Position numbers and translations under genes: made by a program. A DNA stretch of 64,000 nucleotides, taken from contig NZ_JARUBN010000001.1 in the NCBI RefSeq assembly GCF_029626265.1, positions 7,443,001 through 7,507,000 on the forward strand. Direction: 5' to 3'. A model generated the notes under the pieces. The model was not told the origin of the DNA. It made no database searches and worked only from the letters and a program-made list of their open reading frames with translations. Source of the stretch: Micromonospora sp. WMMD1102 (GTDB lineage Bacteria > Actinomycetota > Actinomycetes > Mycobacteriales > Micromonosporaceae). Shown here piece after piece: positions 8,417-17,171 of the stretch; positions within the stretch are counted from its first letter, which is position 1; each line of letters begins with the position of its first letter.

Positions 8417-9098
8417 GGTCGTCAACCGCTCTCCGGAGAAGGTCCCTGGACGGCTGCACCGGTAGGGCCAGCCCGCTGACAATCTCCCACGATACTTCCA
8501 ACTGGTCCAGATCTCCCCCGTCCGTGATCACCCGACCCTGAAGCTGGTCGTCCACATAGCCGGCTCGTCGACCGGCGGGAAGCGTCGCCAGCACGAATGC
8601 GCCCTGACGGCCGGCATGCAGGTCAGCCGAACGAGGAACCACGAGGATCTGGATCTTCGGCCGCTGGCTGAGTTCCAGCAGGTGTTCCAACTGCTCCCGG
8701 CGCAGCTCGGGCGGCCCGAAGGTCAGCGCGAACTCACTGACGATCGCCGACAGGGTCGGCGGCTTGGGGCGGTCGAGGGTAGCTTTCTGCCGGTCCCGCC
8801 GGACCTGGATCGCACGGTCGACCACCTCGTCCGACAACCATCCGCCCCGCAACACGGCACGGGCGTACTCCTCGGTCTGGAGCAGGCCCGGCACGAGCAT
8901 CGGCTCCCACCAGCGGAGCAGGGTGGCGCGCTCCTCGTTCTCGGTCCACGGGCGCAGCCACGGTGGTCGGGCATCCTTCCGGGCCAGTACGGCGGCTTCC
9001 TGGATCTCGCTCTCGCTGTCGAAGAACTGGTCCAACGAGGCGGCTTTCTCGGGGCGGGGAATGCCGACCCTGCTCGATCGCGGCGATCAGGGAGCGGT
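8409..9098 (-). pseudogene. XRE-DUF5753 regulator, truncated and frameshifted (module 1)
   Basis: The in-frame part (TTG 9035 to 8409, 208 aa) is a DUF5753 domain: PPWLRPWTENEERATLLRWWEP, VPGLLQTEEYARAVL and the C-terminal GYVDDQLQG region. The N-terminal HTH is damaged. Its third helix and following turn (RSLIAAIEQGR) lie in another frame at ~9064-9098, and the connecting GIPRPEKAASLDQFF is in the DUF5753 frame, so a 1-nt shift lies near 9055-9066. The first ~40 HTH residues are missing, because the divergent small gene begins at 9137. Compare the intact homologue at 36890-37675. Confidence 0.72.
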
Positions 9099-9136
9099 AC
9101 CGCCCCGTTCCCATCCCGCCGACGGGAGGCAGCCAG

Positions 9137-9517
9137 ATGAGACAGGTACGCAGCAAGGCCGAGCCCCACCACCGCCGCGCGTGGTGGCGCCTCTGGCGGT
9201 ACTGCCGATGCGGTCACCGGTGGCGCTGCCCGGACACGCCCGCACTGGTGCCGGCACGCCACCGGTCGCCGGTCACGCCACCCCGGACGGAACCCGCCGG
9301 AAGCGAGCCGACCCGGCCCGAACCCGCCGGAAGCGAGCCGACCCGAGCCGGGCGGGCCGGCACGGGTGGAGTCGTTCCAGCTCCACCGCCCCGGGTGCGG
9401 GCGGTCAACCGTCGACCCGACCGGGACGCGCCGACCCGCGCACACCTGGCCAACGACCGGCCGGGTGCCCGCACTTCCGGCCAGGAGCACCGCGCCGGGC
9501 GCGGTGCCCGGGTGTGA
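9137..9517 (+). CDS. Cys/Trp-rich small protein (module 1)
   Basis: A 126-residue protein of unknown function. Near the N terminus it has RRAWWRLWRYCRCGHRWRCP, matching the small protein at 36463-36624 (RRLWRYCQCGYRCGFRRRC). This shows a conserved Trp-rich Cys cluster that might bind metal. The rest is low-complexity Pro/Arg/Glu sequence with an imperfect 21-bp repeat (9294-9338, PAGSEPTR twice). ATG 9137 has GGGAGG at 9124-9129. It is divergent from the DUF397/XRE genes, as in the intact module. Confidence 0.62.
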   Translation: MRQVRSKAEPHHRRAWWRLWRYCRCGHRWRCPDTPALVPARHRSPVTPPRTEPAGSEPTRPEPAGSEPTRAGRAGTGGVVPAPPPRVRAVNRRPDRDAPTRAHLANDRPGARTSGQEHRAGRGARV

Positions 9518-9524
9518 CCGGTGA

Positions 9525-9815
9525 TCGGGCCGCCGGCACGCTGGGGAGCGGTTCGCCGCCCGTCGCCGCAGGCGCGAACAGGAGCGGCAGGTCGCCGGAC
9601 ACACCCCGTCGGAGAGTTACGCCTGCCAGGAGTGTGAGCATCCCTGGCCGTGTCCGCAGGCTCGGCTGGCCCTGCTCGTCGGCTTCGCGGGCGACCGGGT
9701 CGGGCTGCTGGTGTACCTCGGTGCCCATCTCGCCCGCGCCCTGCAACAGCTTCCGGACACCCACCCCGCGCTGATCGTCAGCCAACTCCTGCACTGGGTG
9801 CCCCGCCGCCGCTGA
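9525..9815 (+). pseudogene. Second Cys-rich small protein of module 1, lacking a start codon
   Basis: The open frame ends at TGA 9815 and encodes YACQECEHPWPCPQARLALL followed by DRVGLLVYLGAHLARALQQLP. It is clearly homologous to the product of 36152-36562 (FRCRECGGAWPCQPVRLVLL, DRRRLAAFLAARLLAAIED). Upstream, the frame is open only to a stop at 9522-9524 and contains no ATG, GTG or TTG before the Cys motif. It has probably lost its 5' end, or is read by frameshifting from the previous gene. The CxxC-x4-C spacing suggests a small metal-binding fold. Confidence 0.6.
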
Positions 9816-9859
9816 CCCTGCCCTCCCTCCGCTGCTGTCGCCCCGGGTGGCCGGGGCAA

Positions 9860-9931
9860 GATCGTGCTAATTCGGTGAAAGAGTGGCCTCACGCCTGGCG
9901 GAGGCCACTCTTTCCCGGATCGAGCACGATC
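9860..9931. terminator. Two-tier cruciform between converging genes
   Basis: An inner 14-bp perfect stem (GAAAGAGTGGCCTC at 9877-9890 with its complement at 9901-9914, 10-nt loop) is nested in an outer 9-bp stem (GATCGTGCT 9860-9868 with AGCACGATC 9923-9931). It lies between the end of module 1 (plus) and the end of arcA (minus), so a bidirectional terminator is the simplest reading. Confidence 0.7.
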
Positions 9932-9943
9932 CTGCCGCGACTC

Positions 9944-11236
9944 CTAGCGCGGGGCGGGCGCTGGGCCGGGGACGGGGCCGGGGCCGGGGCCGGGGCCGGG
10001 GCCGGGGCGAGAGTCGGGGTCGGGCGTCGTCGCGGGATGTAGCGGGTCGCGGACCAGGGGGCAGGACATGCAGCGCGGGCCGCCCCGGCCCGAGCCGAGT
10101 TCGGAGCCGGCGATCCGGATCACCTCGATGCCGGCCCGTTCGAGCTGGGCGTTGGTCTCCACGTTGCGCTCGTACGCGACGCAGAGTCGGGGGGCCAGCG
10201 CCAGGGTGTTGTTGCCGTCGTCCCACTGCTCGCGTTCCGCCGTCACCGGGTCCAGGCCGGTGTCGATCACCCGGAGCGTGTCGAGGTCCATCGCGTCGGC
10301 CGCCGCCCGCAGGAAGGGTGCCGGCCCGTCGAGCTGGATCTCGCCGTCCGCGCCGGCCACCACCGTGTACGCCGAGAGCGTGTCCGCGATGTTCGGATAC
10401 ATCAGTACGGCGTCGACGTCGACCATCGTGCAGACGGTGTCCAGGTGCATGGTGGCCCGCTCCTGGGCGATCGGCACCACCAGGATGGTGTGCGCCAGTT
10501 TCGCCTCGAAGACCCGGCGGGCGAGTCGCTCGGCTCCGGCCGGGGTGGTCCGCTCGCCGACCCCGACGGCAAGCACCCCGGGGGCGAGCAGCAGTACGTC
10601 TCCGCCCTCCAGGTGCTCCAGACAGGGGCCGTACACGAAGGAGGTGCCGGCGAACCGGGGGTGGTGGCGGTAGATCGCGTCGGTCAGGCTGGTCTCCCGG
10701 CCCCGGGCCGGCATGGCCAGGCTGGTCACCGCCGCGTGGTCGCCGATCCAGGTGGAGGAGTCCCGGGTGAAGAGCAGGTTCGGCAGCGGGTCGATCACGA
10801 AGTCGAGCCGGTCCATCAGCCGGTAGACCAGGCCGCCGCCGCGGCCGCCGAGCCGCAGTTCCTCGTGGGCGAGGCCGGCGATCAGCACCCCGGCCAGCGC
10901 GGCCGGATCGAGGTACGACAGGTGTTCGGCGACCCGCCGCCGCAGGGTGTCGCCGAGTCGGGAGTCGGCGAGTACCCGCTCGGTCATCTCGGACCGCGCG
11001 TCCGTCACGGCGAGAGTCTCGGCGAGTAGCGTTCCGATGTAGAGCACCTCGACGCCGCGCCCGGTCAGCGCGGCGGCGAACGCGTCGTGCTCCTCCTGGG
11101 CCCGACCGACCCAGGGGATCGCGTCGAAGAGCAACGAGTCGTTGTTCCGGGGCGTGAGTCGGGCGAGTTCAGGTCCGGGACGATGCAGCAGTACGGTGCC
11201 GAGACGGCCGACCTCGCTGTCCACGAAATGGCTCAT
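9944..11236 (-). CDS. arcA: Arginine deiminase
   Basis: A 430-residue guanidine-group hydrolase that converts arginine to citrulline and ammonia. Catalytic regions are present: [19 protein letters not shown], the His-containing [10 protein letters not shown] block, [10 protein letters not shown] and the nucleophile Cys in [16 protein letters not shown] 11236 gives the standard [10 protein letters not shown] start. Unusually, ~25 residues follow the normal C terminus, ending in a Pro-Gly dipeptide run encoded by a GGGGCC hexanucleotide repeat. No ornithine transcarbamylase, carbamate kinase or antiporter is adjacent, so it is an orphan of the ADI pathway. An ARG-box-like palindrome lies ~50 bp upstream. 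Confidence 0.92.
   Translation of the reverse strand: MSHFVDSEVGRLGTVLLHRPGPELARLTPRNNDSLLFDAIPWVGRAQEEHDAFAAALTGRGVEVLYIGTLLAETLAVTDARSEMTERVLADSRLGDTLRRRVAEHLSYLDPAALAGVLIAGLAHEELRLGGRGGGLVYRLMDRLDFVIDPLPNLLFTRDSSTWIGDHAAVTSLAMPARGRETSLTDAIYRHHPRFAGTSFVYGPCLEHLEGGDVLLLAPGVLAVGVGERTTPAGAERLARRVFEAKLAHTILVVPIAQERATMHLDTVCTMVDVDAVLMYPNIADTLSAYTVVAGADGEIQLDGPAPFLRAAADAMDLDTLRVIDTGLDPVTAEREQWDDGNNTLALAPRLCVAYERNVETNAQLERAGIEVIRIAGSELGSGRGGPRCMSCPLVRDPLHPATTPDPDSRPGPGPGPGPGPVPGPAPAPR
9974..10008. repeat. GGGGCC hexanucleotide repeat, 5.8 copies, inside arcA
   Basis: Perfect GGGGCC units on the plus strand encode (Pro-Gly)n at the C terminus of arcA on the minus strand. Four or more G4 tracts make G-quadruplex formation plausible. 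It lies beyond the catalytic Cys block, so length changes should not destroy the active site. Confidence 0.92.
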
Positions 11237-11284
11237 CTTCGCAGCGTAGGGCAGCAGTTGGCACCATCCGGGAAAACAGGCTTC

Positions 11285-11305
11285 GGATGAATAGGGCATT
11301 CATCC
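11285..11305. promoter_or_regulatory. ARG-box-like palindrome upstream of arcA
   Basis: GGATGAAT-AGGGC-ATTCATCC is a perfect inverted repeat with 8-bp arms, centred 59 bp upstream of the arcA start. Its TGAAT/ATTCA halves match the ArgR (ARG box) core, but the spacer is 5 rather than the usual 4 bp. It lies between arcA (minus) and the divergent NERD-like gene. Confidence 0.5.
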
Positions 11306-11400
11306 ACACTCACTCCGTCGGTTCAACTTGCCGCCCCCTAGTACTGGCCACGTACCGTAGTGAGGAGATAACTTCGAGGGACCTTTTGCCGGAGGTCACG

Positions 11401-12138
11401 ATGACTGTCTTCTCTGCACGCTCAGCGGTTCCGCCCGCGCGGGCACTGCCCCCCGCACCGGTCAACCCACTTCCCACGCTGGAGGCCGTCCGGCCGACAC
11501 CGATGGACTGGGCCCGTCGGCGCCGCGCCGAACGGGATGCCCGCCGGATCGAGGCGGCCGGTGCCCGGGCGTTGAGCCGACTCGACCATCTCGGCCCGTC
11601 GTGGCACGTGGTCGACTGGCCGCGTACCGAGCTGACCGAGGCCAGCATGCTCGAGCTGGACTACCGGTCCCGGGACGAGCGGGCCGGCTTCCTCGCGATC
11701 GGCCCCAGCGGCCTCTTCGCGGTCACCGTGGCCGACCACGGTCGGTCCCGGGTCCTGATCGCCGGGGACGTCGTGCAGATCAACGGCCGGCGCCCGGCGT
11801 ACGTCACGGAGGCGCGCCGGGACGCGAAGCGGGCCGCCAAGGCGCTCAGCAACGCCGTCGGGCTGCCGATTCCGGTCACCCCGGTGCTGACCTTCGTCGG
11901 CTCCGGCGTGATCAGCGTCTACGGGCTGCCGAACGAGTGCCTGGTGGCGACCCACCGGGAGCTGGACCGGCTGCTCGTCGCGGGTGGCAACCGGATCAGT
12001 GCCGCCACCGCGGAAAAGCTCTCCCGGGTCGCCCAGTCCCCCGCCACCTGGTTGAACGCCCCGTACCGCTCGGCGGCGGACTACCGGTGGTACGAGGAGG
12101 GCCGAACGGCGGCTGACAAGCACGCCGGTCGCCGGTAG
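11401..12138 (+). CDS. NERD-like hypothetical protein
   Basis: A 245-residue soluble protein, with a Pro/Ala-rich start followed by a basic helix (DWARRRRAERDARRIEAAG) and an alpha/beta domain. Blocks such as ARALSRLDHLGPSWHVV, DERAGFLAIGPSGLFAVTVAD and INGRRPAYVTEARRDAKRAAKAL resemble the nuclease-related NERD fold, with tentative acidic and Lys positions. ATG 11401 follows GGAGGTCACG. It is divergent from arcA, but no functional link is evident. The family assignment is moderate and the function unknown. Confidence 0.65.
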   Translation: MTVFSARSAVPPARALPPAPVNPLPTLEAVRPTPMDWARRRRAERDARRIEAAGARALSRLDHLGPSWHVVDWPRTELTEASMLELDYRSRDERAGFLAIGPSGLFAVTVADHGRSRVLIAGDVVQINGRRPAYVTEARRDAKRAAKALSNAVGLPIPVTPVLTFVGSGVISVYGLPNECLVATHRELDRLLVAGGNRISAATAEKLSRVAQSPATWLNAPYRSAADYRWYEEGRTAADKHAGRR

Positions 12139-12315
12139 CGTCACCAGCCGACGCCACCCGCTCAGGCGGTGCCCGTCGCCGCCCGAGGGGGCGTGCGGGC
12201 GGGCCGTGCCGACGGCGGGGACGGTGGACGGCCCAGCCGGCCGGTGCACCGCGGGGGTCGCGGCCCCGGGGAGCCACCGGCTAGCGTGGGGGTGGTGCGG
12301 CAAATAGGAGGCGCG

Positions 12316-12849
12316 GTGGCCCACGTCGAACTCTCGATCTCGGAGGCGTTCCCGACGCCGGCGACCGCCTCGCCGGGACACGGGTCCACCGGCTTCGACG
12401 ACGCCGACGACCGCGCTCACGTCAACGACCGCGGGCACGCCGACAGTCGCGCCCACGTCGACGGTTTCAGCCGGTGGTCGGAGGCCGTCTCCACGGCCGC
12501 CGAGCCGTGTTTGCTGATCGACCGGGAAACCACCATCGCCGCCGTCTCGCCGTCCTGCTGCCAACTGCTCGGTCTCGGCACCCCACTCGACGCGCTCGGC
12601 CTGCCGCTGCTCGGCAGCGCACTGCGGCTGCTCGACTTCACCGCCGCCCGGGGTGAACTGACCGAGCAGGACGTCGAGAAGATCCCCCCGCTGCTCGCCC
12701 TCCAGTCGGCCCGGCTCGCCCGGGGGCTGCTCCGGGTGCGCTGCCCGGAGGGCCCCGGCACGGACGCCACCACCGTGGACGCGATCACCACCCCGATCCT
12801 CACCGACGGCGAGGTCGCCGGCTCGCTCACCTTCTTCGCCGAGGTCTGA
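12316..12849 (+). CDS. PAS-like domain protein
   Basis: A 177-residue protein. The N-terminal ~50 residues are Asp/His-rich and contain imperfect repeats (DRAHVND, SRAHVDG). The remainder reads as a PAS-like sensor: ACLLIDRETTIAAVSPSCCQLLG-like strand/helix (seen as CLLIDRETTIAAVSP), then LRLLDF, and a final TDGEVAGSLTFFAEV strand pair. No output domain is attached. GTG 12316 has AGGAGG at 12306-12311. It may be a partner of a separate signalling protein. Degenerate repeats of CAGCCAGGTCTGAAA follow its stop (12846-12905). Confidence 0.65.
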   Translation: MAHVELSISEAFPTPATASPGHGSTGFDDADDRAHVNDRGHADSRAHVDGFSRWSEAVSTAAEPCLLIDRETTIAAVSPSCCQLLGLGTPLDALGLPLLGSALRLLDFTAARGELTEQDVEKIPPLLALQSARLARGLLRVRCPEGPGTDATTVDAITTPILTDGEVAGSLTFFAEV

Positions 12850-13128
12850 AGCAGCCGCAGTCTGAGCAGCCAGGTCTGAAACAGCCAGGTCTGAAACAGC
12901 CGCCACCTGAGGCAGCCGCAGTCCGGGCACGGGTTCGCTAGGCGGGCACGCTGGGGGCAGTGCCAGGCCGACAGGCGTACTCATGGCGACTTCCCGGTCA
13001 CCCATTGGCTGGTCTCGTTGGCCCGGTCGGCCAGCCGGACGCCTCCCGGGAGGTGACGCACGTCGCGATCAGGCCTTTCGCCGTACGGCGGTATTGGGCC
13101 CTTGCCACACCCACCGTAAGGTCTCCTC

Positions 13129-13518
13129 ATGCTCGACATCGCTCTGCTGCCGGAGGAGTACGCCGTGTGCCGGCTGCCCGCCGACGCATCGGTGCCGGCC
13201 GGCCTGCTGGCCCCTGCGACGGACTCCGGCGTCCTCTCGGTGACCCGGAGCGGCACCGAGATGTCGATCATCTGCCGGGCCGACCAGGTTCCGGCCGACG
13301 CCACCGCCGAGACCCCGTGGCGGTGCCTCCGGGTGGCCGGCCCGCTCGACCTGGCGCTGACCGGGATCCTCGCCTCCCTGGTCGTCCCGCTGGCCGACGC
13401 CCGGGTCAACATCGTGGCGTTCTCGACGTTCGACACCGACTATCTGCTGGTCCCCTCGGTACGGCTCGTCGAGGCGCTCGCGGCGCTGCGGCAGTACGGG
13501 CACCGAGTCGCCAGCTGA
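13129..13518 (+). CDS. ACT domain-containing protein
   Basis: A 129-residue protein built of two ACT-like halves. The C-terminal half shows the motif GILASLVVPLADARVNIVAFSTFDTDYLLV (recognised by GILASL, INI-like NIVAFSTFDTDYLL). ACT proteins of this stand-alone type bind amino acids. ATG 13129 is in a good position after a short AT-rich stretch. Its ligand and partner are unknown; the nearby prephenate dehydratase also carries an ACT domain, but the genes are separated by a repeat and a lipoprotein gene. Confidence 0.82.
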   Translation: MLDIALLPEEYAVCRLPADASVPAGLLAPATDSGVLSVTRSGTEMSIICRADQVPADATAETPWRCLRVAGPLDLALTGILASLVVPLADARVNIVAFSTFDTDYLLVPSVRLVEALAALRQYGHRVAS

Positions 13519-13566
13519 GCGGGCGCCGGATACGCGCTGACGGATCGTCCGAGCCTGCGTCGCGGC

Positions 13567-13674
13567 GACAGTGGCGGCCGTGGCCGCGACAGCGACAGTG
13601 GCGGCCGTGGCCGCGACAGCGACAGTGGCGGCCGTGGCCGCGACAGCGACAGTGGCGGCCGTGGCCGCGACAGC
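13567..13674. repeat. 27-bp minisatellite, four perfect copies
   Basis: A unit beginning GACAGTGGCGGCCGTGG (27 bp in full) repeats four times without change at 13567, 13594, 13621 and 13648. A degenerate tail of GACAGC/GACAGTGGC pieces runs to about 13735. It lies in the 242-bp gap between the ACT gene and a lipoprotein gene. It is open in several frames only because of its composition. Confidence 0.92.
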
Positions 13675-13760
13675 GACAGCGACAGTGGCGACAGTGGCGG
13701 CAACAGCGACAGTTGTGGCGACGGCGGCACACCGGGTCGGCACCTGGGGAGTGGTCGATC

Positions 13761-14483
13761 ATGGCTACGCCCTACCATTGGCGGGGCAATCCGCCCGCCA
13801 CACCACCCACGGCAGCCACCGATGCCCGAGGACCCGCCGTGCTCCGTCTCCCGTCGCCCGATCCCGTCGCGCGCCCAGCGCCCGATCCCGCCGCGCCCCC
13901 GTCGTCTGGTTCCGTCGCGCCCCCGTCGTCCGGTTCCGTCGGGCACTCGGCGCCGGGCCGGGTCGCCGGTCGGTTCCGTGCCGCCCGGCACCTGCCCGGG
14001 TGGCTGGCCCTGGGCGGCTGTCTCGCTCTGGCGGCCTGTGGTGTGCCGCCGGAGCTGAAGGAGCCGCAGGCCACCCCGACCCGGCCGACCCCCACCCCGA
14101 CGGTCGGCCCGACCGGCAGCCCGACGGCCGCGCCGAGCCTGTCCCCGACACCGACGCCGAGGCCGACCGCCCTGGCCGCCTGCCCGGCCGGCGGACCCAC
14201 CCGGGACCAGGTCACCGCACTGTTGCGCCGGACCGCGAACCTGCCCCGGTCCGGCCGGGTCACCTTCCAGACCGGGCCGCTCTGCCTGGAGGACTGGCAG
14301 TACAGCGTCGTGACGGTGGCCGACCGGGAGCCGTTGCAGGCGGTGACCCGGGGCCGGGCCGGCAACCTGCGACTGGTCACCGCCGGCACCGACGTCTGCA
14401 ACATCACGGTACGCGCGGAGGCGCCGCCCGGGTTGCGGACCACGGTGTGTGACGCGCCCCCGCCCGCGTACGGCGGTTTGTAG
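13761..14483 (+). CDS. Putative lipoprotein
   Basis: A 240-residue product. A lipobox-like LALAACG at residues ~88-94 follows a hydrophobic stretch (WLALGGCLALAAC), then a Thr/Pro linker and a C-terminal domain with paired Cys (ACPAGGPT, LCLEDWQY, DVCNI, TVCDAP) suggesting disulfides. The long Pro/Ser-rich region before the signal sequence is odd. It includes the repeat PPSSGSV, and the true start may be an in-frame GTG at 13839 or later. It stops 9 bp before pheA. No function is recognised. Confidence 0.6.
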   Translation: MATPYHWRGNPPATPPTAATDARGPAVLRLPSPDPVARPAPDPAAPPSSGSVAPPSSGSVGHSAPGRVAGRFRAARHLPGWLALGGCLALAACGVPPELKEPQATPTRPTPTPTVGPTGSPTAAPSLSPTPTPRPTALAACPAGGPTRDQVTALLRRTANLPRSGRVTFQTGPLCLEDWQYSVVTVADREPLQAVTRGRAGNLRLVTAGTDVCNITVRAEAPPGLRTTVCDAPPPAYGGL

Positions 14484-14492
14484 GCTGACGGC

Positions 14493-15449
14493 ATGCCCGG
14501 AACTCCGCCGACCCGCTTCGTCTACCTGGGGCCCGAGGGGACCTTCGCCGAACAGGCGTTGCGCACCATCCCGGCCGCCGAACGCGGCACCCGTACCCCG
14601 GCCCGCAGCGTGCCGGAGGCGCTGGACGCGGTACGCGCCGGTGACGCCGACGCCGCGCTGGTGCCGCTGGAAAACTCCATCGGCGGCGCGGTGGCGGTGA
14701 CCCTCGACGAGATGGTCGACGGTGAACCGCTGGTGATCACCCGCGAGGTGGTGCTGCCGGTCGAGTTCGTGCTCGCCGGGCCGCCGGGCCGGACCCTCGC
14801 CGAGGTGCACACCGTGGCGGCCCATCCGCAGGCGTCCACCCAGTGCCGGCGCTGGCTGCGCGAGCACCTGCCCGACGCGGTCGTGGTGGACGTGCTCTCC
14901 AACGCCGCCGCCGCGCTCGCCGCGGTGCAGGGCGAGCAGGACGCCGCGATCTGCGCGCCGATCGGCGCCAGCCGGCATCGGCTGGCCGTACTCGCCGACA
15001 AGATCGCCGACCATGACGACGCGGTGACCAGGTTCGTGCTGCTGAGCAGGCCGGGACCGCCGCCACCCCGGACCGGTGACGACCTGACCTCGCTCGCCGT
15101 CTACATCGCGCACGACCGGGTCGGCGCGCTGCTCGCGGTGCTGATGGAGCTGGCGGTACGCGGGGTCAACCTGACCCGGATCGAGTCCCGGCCCACCGGC
15201 GAGGCGCTCGGCCGGTACGCCTTCTTCCTCGACTGCGCCGGGCACGTCGCCGACGACCGGGTCGGCGAGGCTCTCCAGGGGCTGCGCAGGATCTGCGCGG
15301 AGGTGCGCTTCCTGGGGTCGTACCCGAGGCATCGCGGCAGCACGGCGGTGGCCGACCGGCCGGTCCCGGCGCCGGCCGGGCTCTCCGACGTGGACTACGC
15401 CGACGCGGCGGCCTGGCTGGCCCGGCTGCGGGCCGGCGAACTCTCCTAG
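14493..15449 (+). CDS. pheA: Prephenate dehydratase
   Basis: A 318-residue monofunctional enzyme converting prephenate to phenylpyruvate in phenylalanine synthesis. The catalytic domain shows YLGPEGTFAEQAL, VPLENSIGGAV and the essential Thr of the TRF motif (AVTRFVLL). The regulatory ACT domain has ESRPTGEALGRYAFFLD, whose ESRP segment is the Phe-binding site, so feedback inhibition by Phe is expected. No chorismate mutase domain is fused. ATG 14493 starts 10 bp after the lipoprotein stop. A short variable extension follows the ACT domain. Confidence 0.95.
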   Translation: MPGTPPTRFVYLGPEGTFAEQALRTIPAAERGTRTPARSVPEALDAVRAGDADAALVPLENSIGGAVAVTLDEMVDGEPLVITREVVLPVEFVLAGPPGRTLAEVHTVAAHPQASTQCRRWLREHLPDAVVVDVLSNAAAALAAVQGEQDAAICAPIGASRHRLAVLADKIADHDDAVTRFVLLSRPGPPPPRTGDDLTSLAVYIAHDRVGALLAVLMELAVRGVNLTRIESRPTGEALGRYAFFLDCAGHVADDRVGEALQGLRRICAEVRFLGSYPRHRGSTAVADRPVPAPAGLSDVDYADAAAWLARLRAGELS

Positions 15450-15679
15450 GGGTCCCGCCGGGCGAACCGTCCCGGGTGGTTCGCCCGGGTACGCGGGGGA
15501 AGCGCAGCAGACCGCCCGAAGTTTCTGCGCGCGAGGGCTTCGACACCTGCCGTACTCATTTACACTCGTCGATGGACACCCTTGGTTCACCCGCGGTTCA
15601 CGATCCCTGGCCGCCGGTGTGCGAGGCACCCCACCGCGCCTCGGTCCAGCCCCCCGTTCCCCGACGAACAGGACCGTCG

Positions 15680-17071
15680 ATGACCACCGTGGTACGCCGA
15701 ACCGCCCTCGCCGGAGGGCTCGCCGCAGCCCTGCTGGCCGGCCCGCTCGCCGTCGCGGCCACCGCCGCACCGACCGCCACCATCACCCTCAACGGGAGCA
15801 GCGCGAGCGTCTCCGGCAACAACGTCACCGTCTCCGGCAGCGCGGTCACCATCAACGCCCCCGGTTCCTACCAGATCAGCGGCACGCTGAACAACGGGTA
15901 CGTCAACGTGGCCAGCGCCGCCGCCGGAACCGTGGAACTGATCCTCAGCGGTGCCTCGATCACCAACTCCAGCTCCTCCCCGCTCTACGTCACCGACGCC
16001 GACGCGGTCACCGTGACACTGGCCGCCGGGACCAGCAACCGGCTCACCGACGCGACGACGTACACCAACACCGAAGAACCGGACGCGGCGCTGTTCAGCG
16101 CGGCCGACCTGACCATCGGCGGCACCGGGTCGCTGGACGTCCGGGCCAACTACGCCGACGGCATCGTCGGCAAGGACGACCTGGTCATCCAGTCCGGCAC
16201 GATCACCGTCAACGCGGTGGACGACGCCATCCGCGGCAAGGACTCGCTCACCATCAACGGCGGCACGATAAACGTGACCTCCAGCGGCGGCGACGGGATC
16301 AAGTCCAACGAGACCGAGGCCGGCAAGGGCGTACTCACCATCACCAACGGCAACATCACCGCCTCCGTCGCCGACGACGCGATCAAGGGCGAGAACGACC
16401 TGAACATCTCCGGCGGCACCATCAACGTGACCAGGTCTTACGAGGCACTCGAAGGGCTCCGGACCACGATCAGCGGCGGCACCATCAACGCCGTGGCGAC
16501 CGACGACGCGGTGAACGCCGCCGAGGAGGGCCTGGGCCACATGCAGCCGTCCGCGATCGCCTTCATCCGGGTCACCGGCGGCACGGTGGTGGCCACCGGC
16601 GGGACCGACGGCTTCGACTCCAACGGCTCGCTCACCTTCGCCGGTGGCACCGTGGTGGCCAAGGGCTCCAGCCGGGTGGGCGGTGGCGAGGGCGCGATCG
16701 ACGCCGACGGGCCGATCACCTTCACCGCCGGCACGGTGCTGGGCGCGGGCCTGACCTCGATGGCCGTGTTCCGGGCGGTGCCGAACACCGGCCAGGGCTG
16801 GGTGGCGCCCCGGTTCAGCGCCAACCTCGCCGCCAACACCATCGTGCACGTCGTCTCCGGCAGCACGGTGCTGGCGTCGTACCGGACGTCTGCCAGCACC
16901 CGCGAGGTGGTCTTCTCGTCGAACCGGATCACCAACGGCCAGCAGTACGACATCTACACCGGCGGCAGCGTGACCGGGACCGGCGTCGGCGGCTACCACA
17001 GCGGCGGCAGCATCAGCGGCGCGACCCGGGTGCTCACCGGCGTCATCGCCGGGCGGTACGGCCGGTTCTGA
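15680..17071 (+). CDS. Secreted carbohydrate-binding beta-helix protein (Cthe_2159 type)
   Basis: A 463-residue exported protein. An N-terminal signal peptide (basic TTVVRRT, hydrophobic core, cleavage near AATAAP) precedes a right-handed beta-helix with repeated turns such as NYADGIVGKDDLVIQSGTITVNAVDDAIRGKD (seen as DGIVGKDDL, DDAIRGKDSL, DGIKSNE, DDAIKGENDL). These Asp-rich turns match the calcium-dependent polysaccharide-binding family described for Clostridium thermocellum Cthe_2159. It probably binds acidic plant polysaccharides (inference). No catalytic residues are recognised. The 230 bp upstream hold no gene. Confidence 0.85.
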   Translation: MTTVVRRTALAGGLAAALLAGPLAVAATAAPTATITLNGSSASVSGNNVTVSGSAVTINAPGSYQISGTLNNGYVNVASAAAGTVELILSGASITNSSSSPLYVTDADAVTVTLAAGTSNRLTDATTYTNTEEPDAALFSAADLTIGGTGSLDVRANYADGIVGKDDLVIQSGTITVNAVDDAIRGKDSLTINGGTINVTSSGGDGIKSNETEAGKGVLTITNGNITASVADDAIKGENDLNISGGTINVTRSYEALEGLRTTISGGTINAVATDDAVNAAEEGLGHMQPSAIAFIRVTGGTVVATGGTDGFDSNGSLTFAGGTVVAKGSSRVGGGEGAIDADGPITFTAGTVLGAGLTSMAVFRAVPNTGQGWVAPRFSANLAANTIVHVVSGSTVLASYRTSASTREVVFSSNRITNGQQYDIYTGGSVTGTGVGGYHSGGSISGATRVLTGVIAGRYGRF

Positions 17072-17171
17072 GCAACAGCCGACCGGCCCAGCAACACCTC
17101 ACCGGCACGGGCCGGAGGCGCCGCGCCCTCAGGCGGGGCGCCTCCGGCAGCCGGACGCCGCCGTGCGCCAG

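Noticed and set aside
13571..14452. Repeat-rich frame encoding alternating Ala/Val/Thr
   Set aside because: It is only the translation of the 27-bp minisatellite and then the shadow of the lipoprotein gene.
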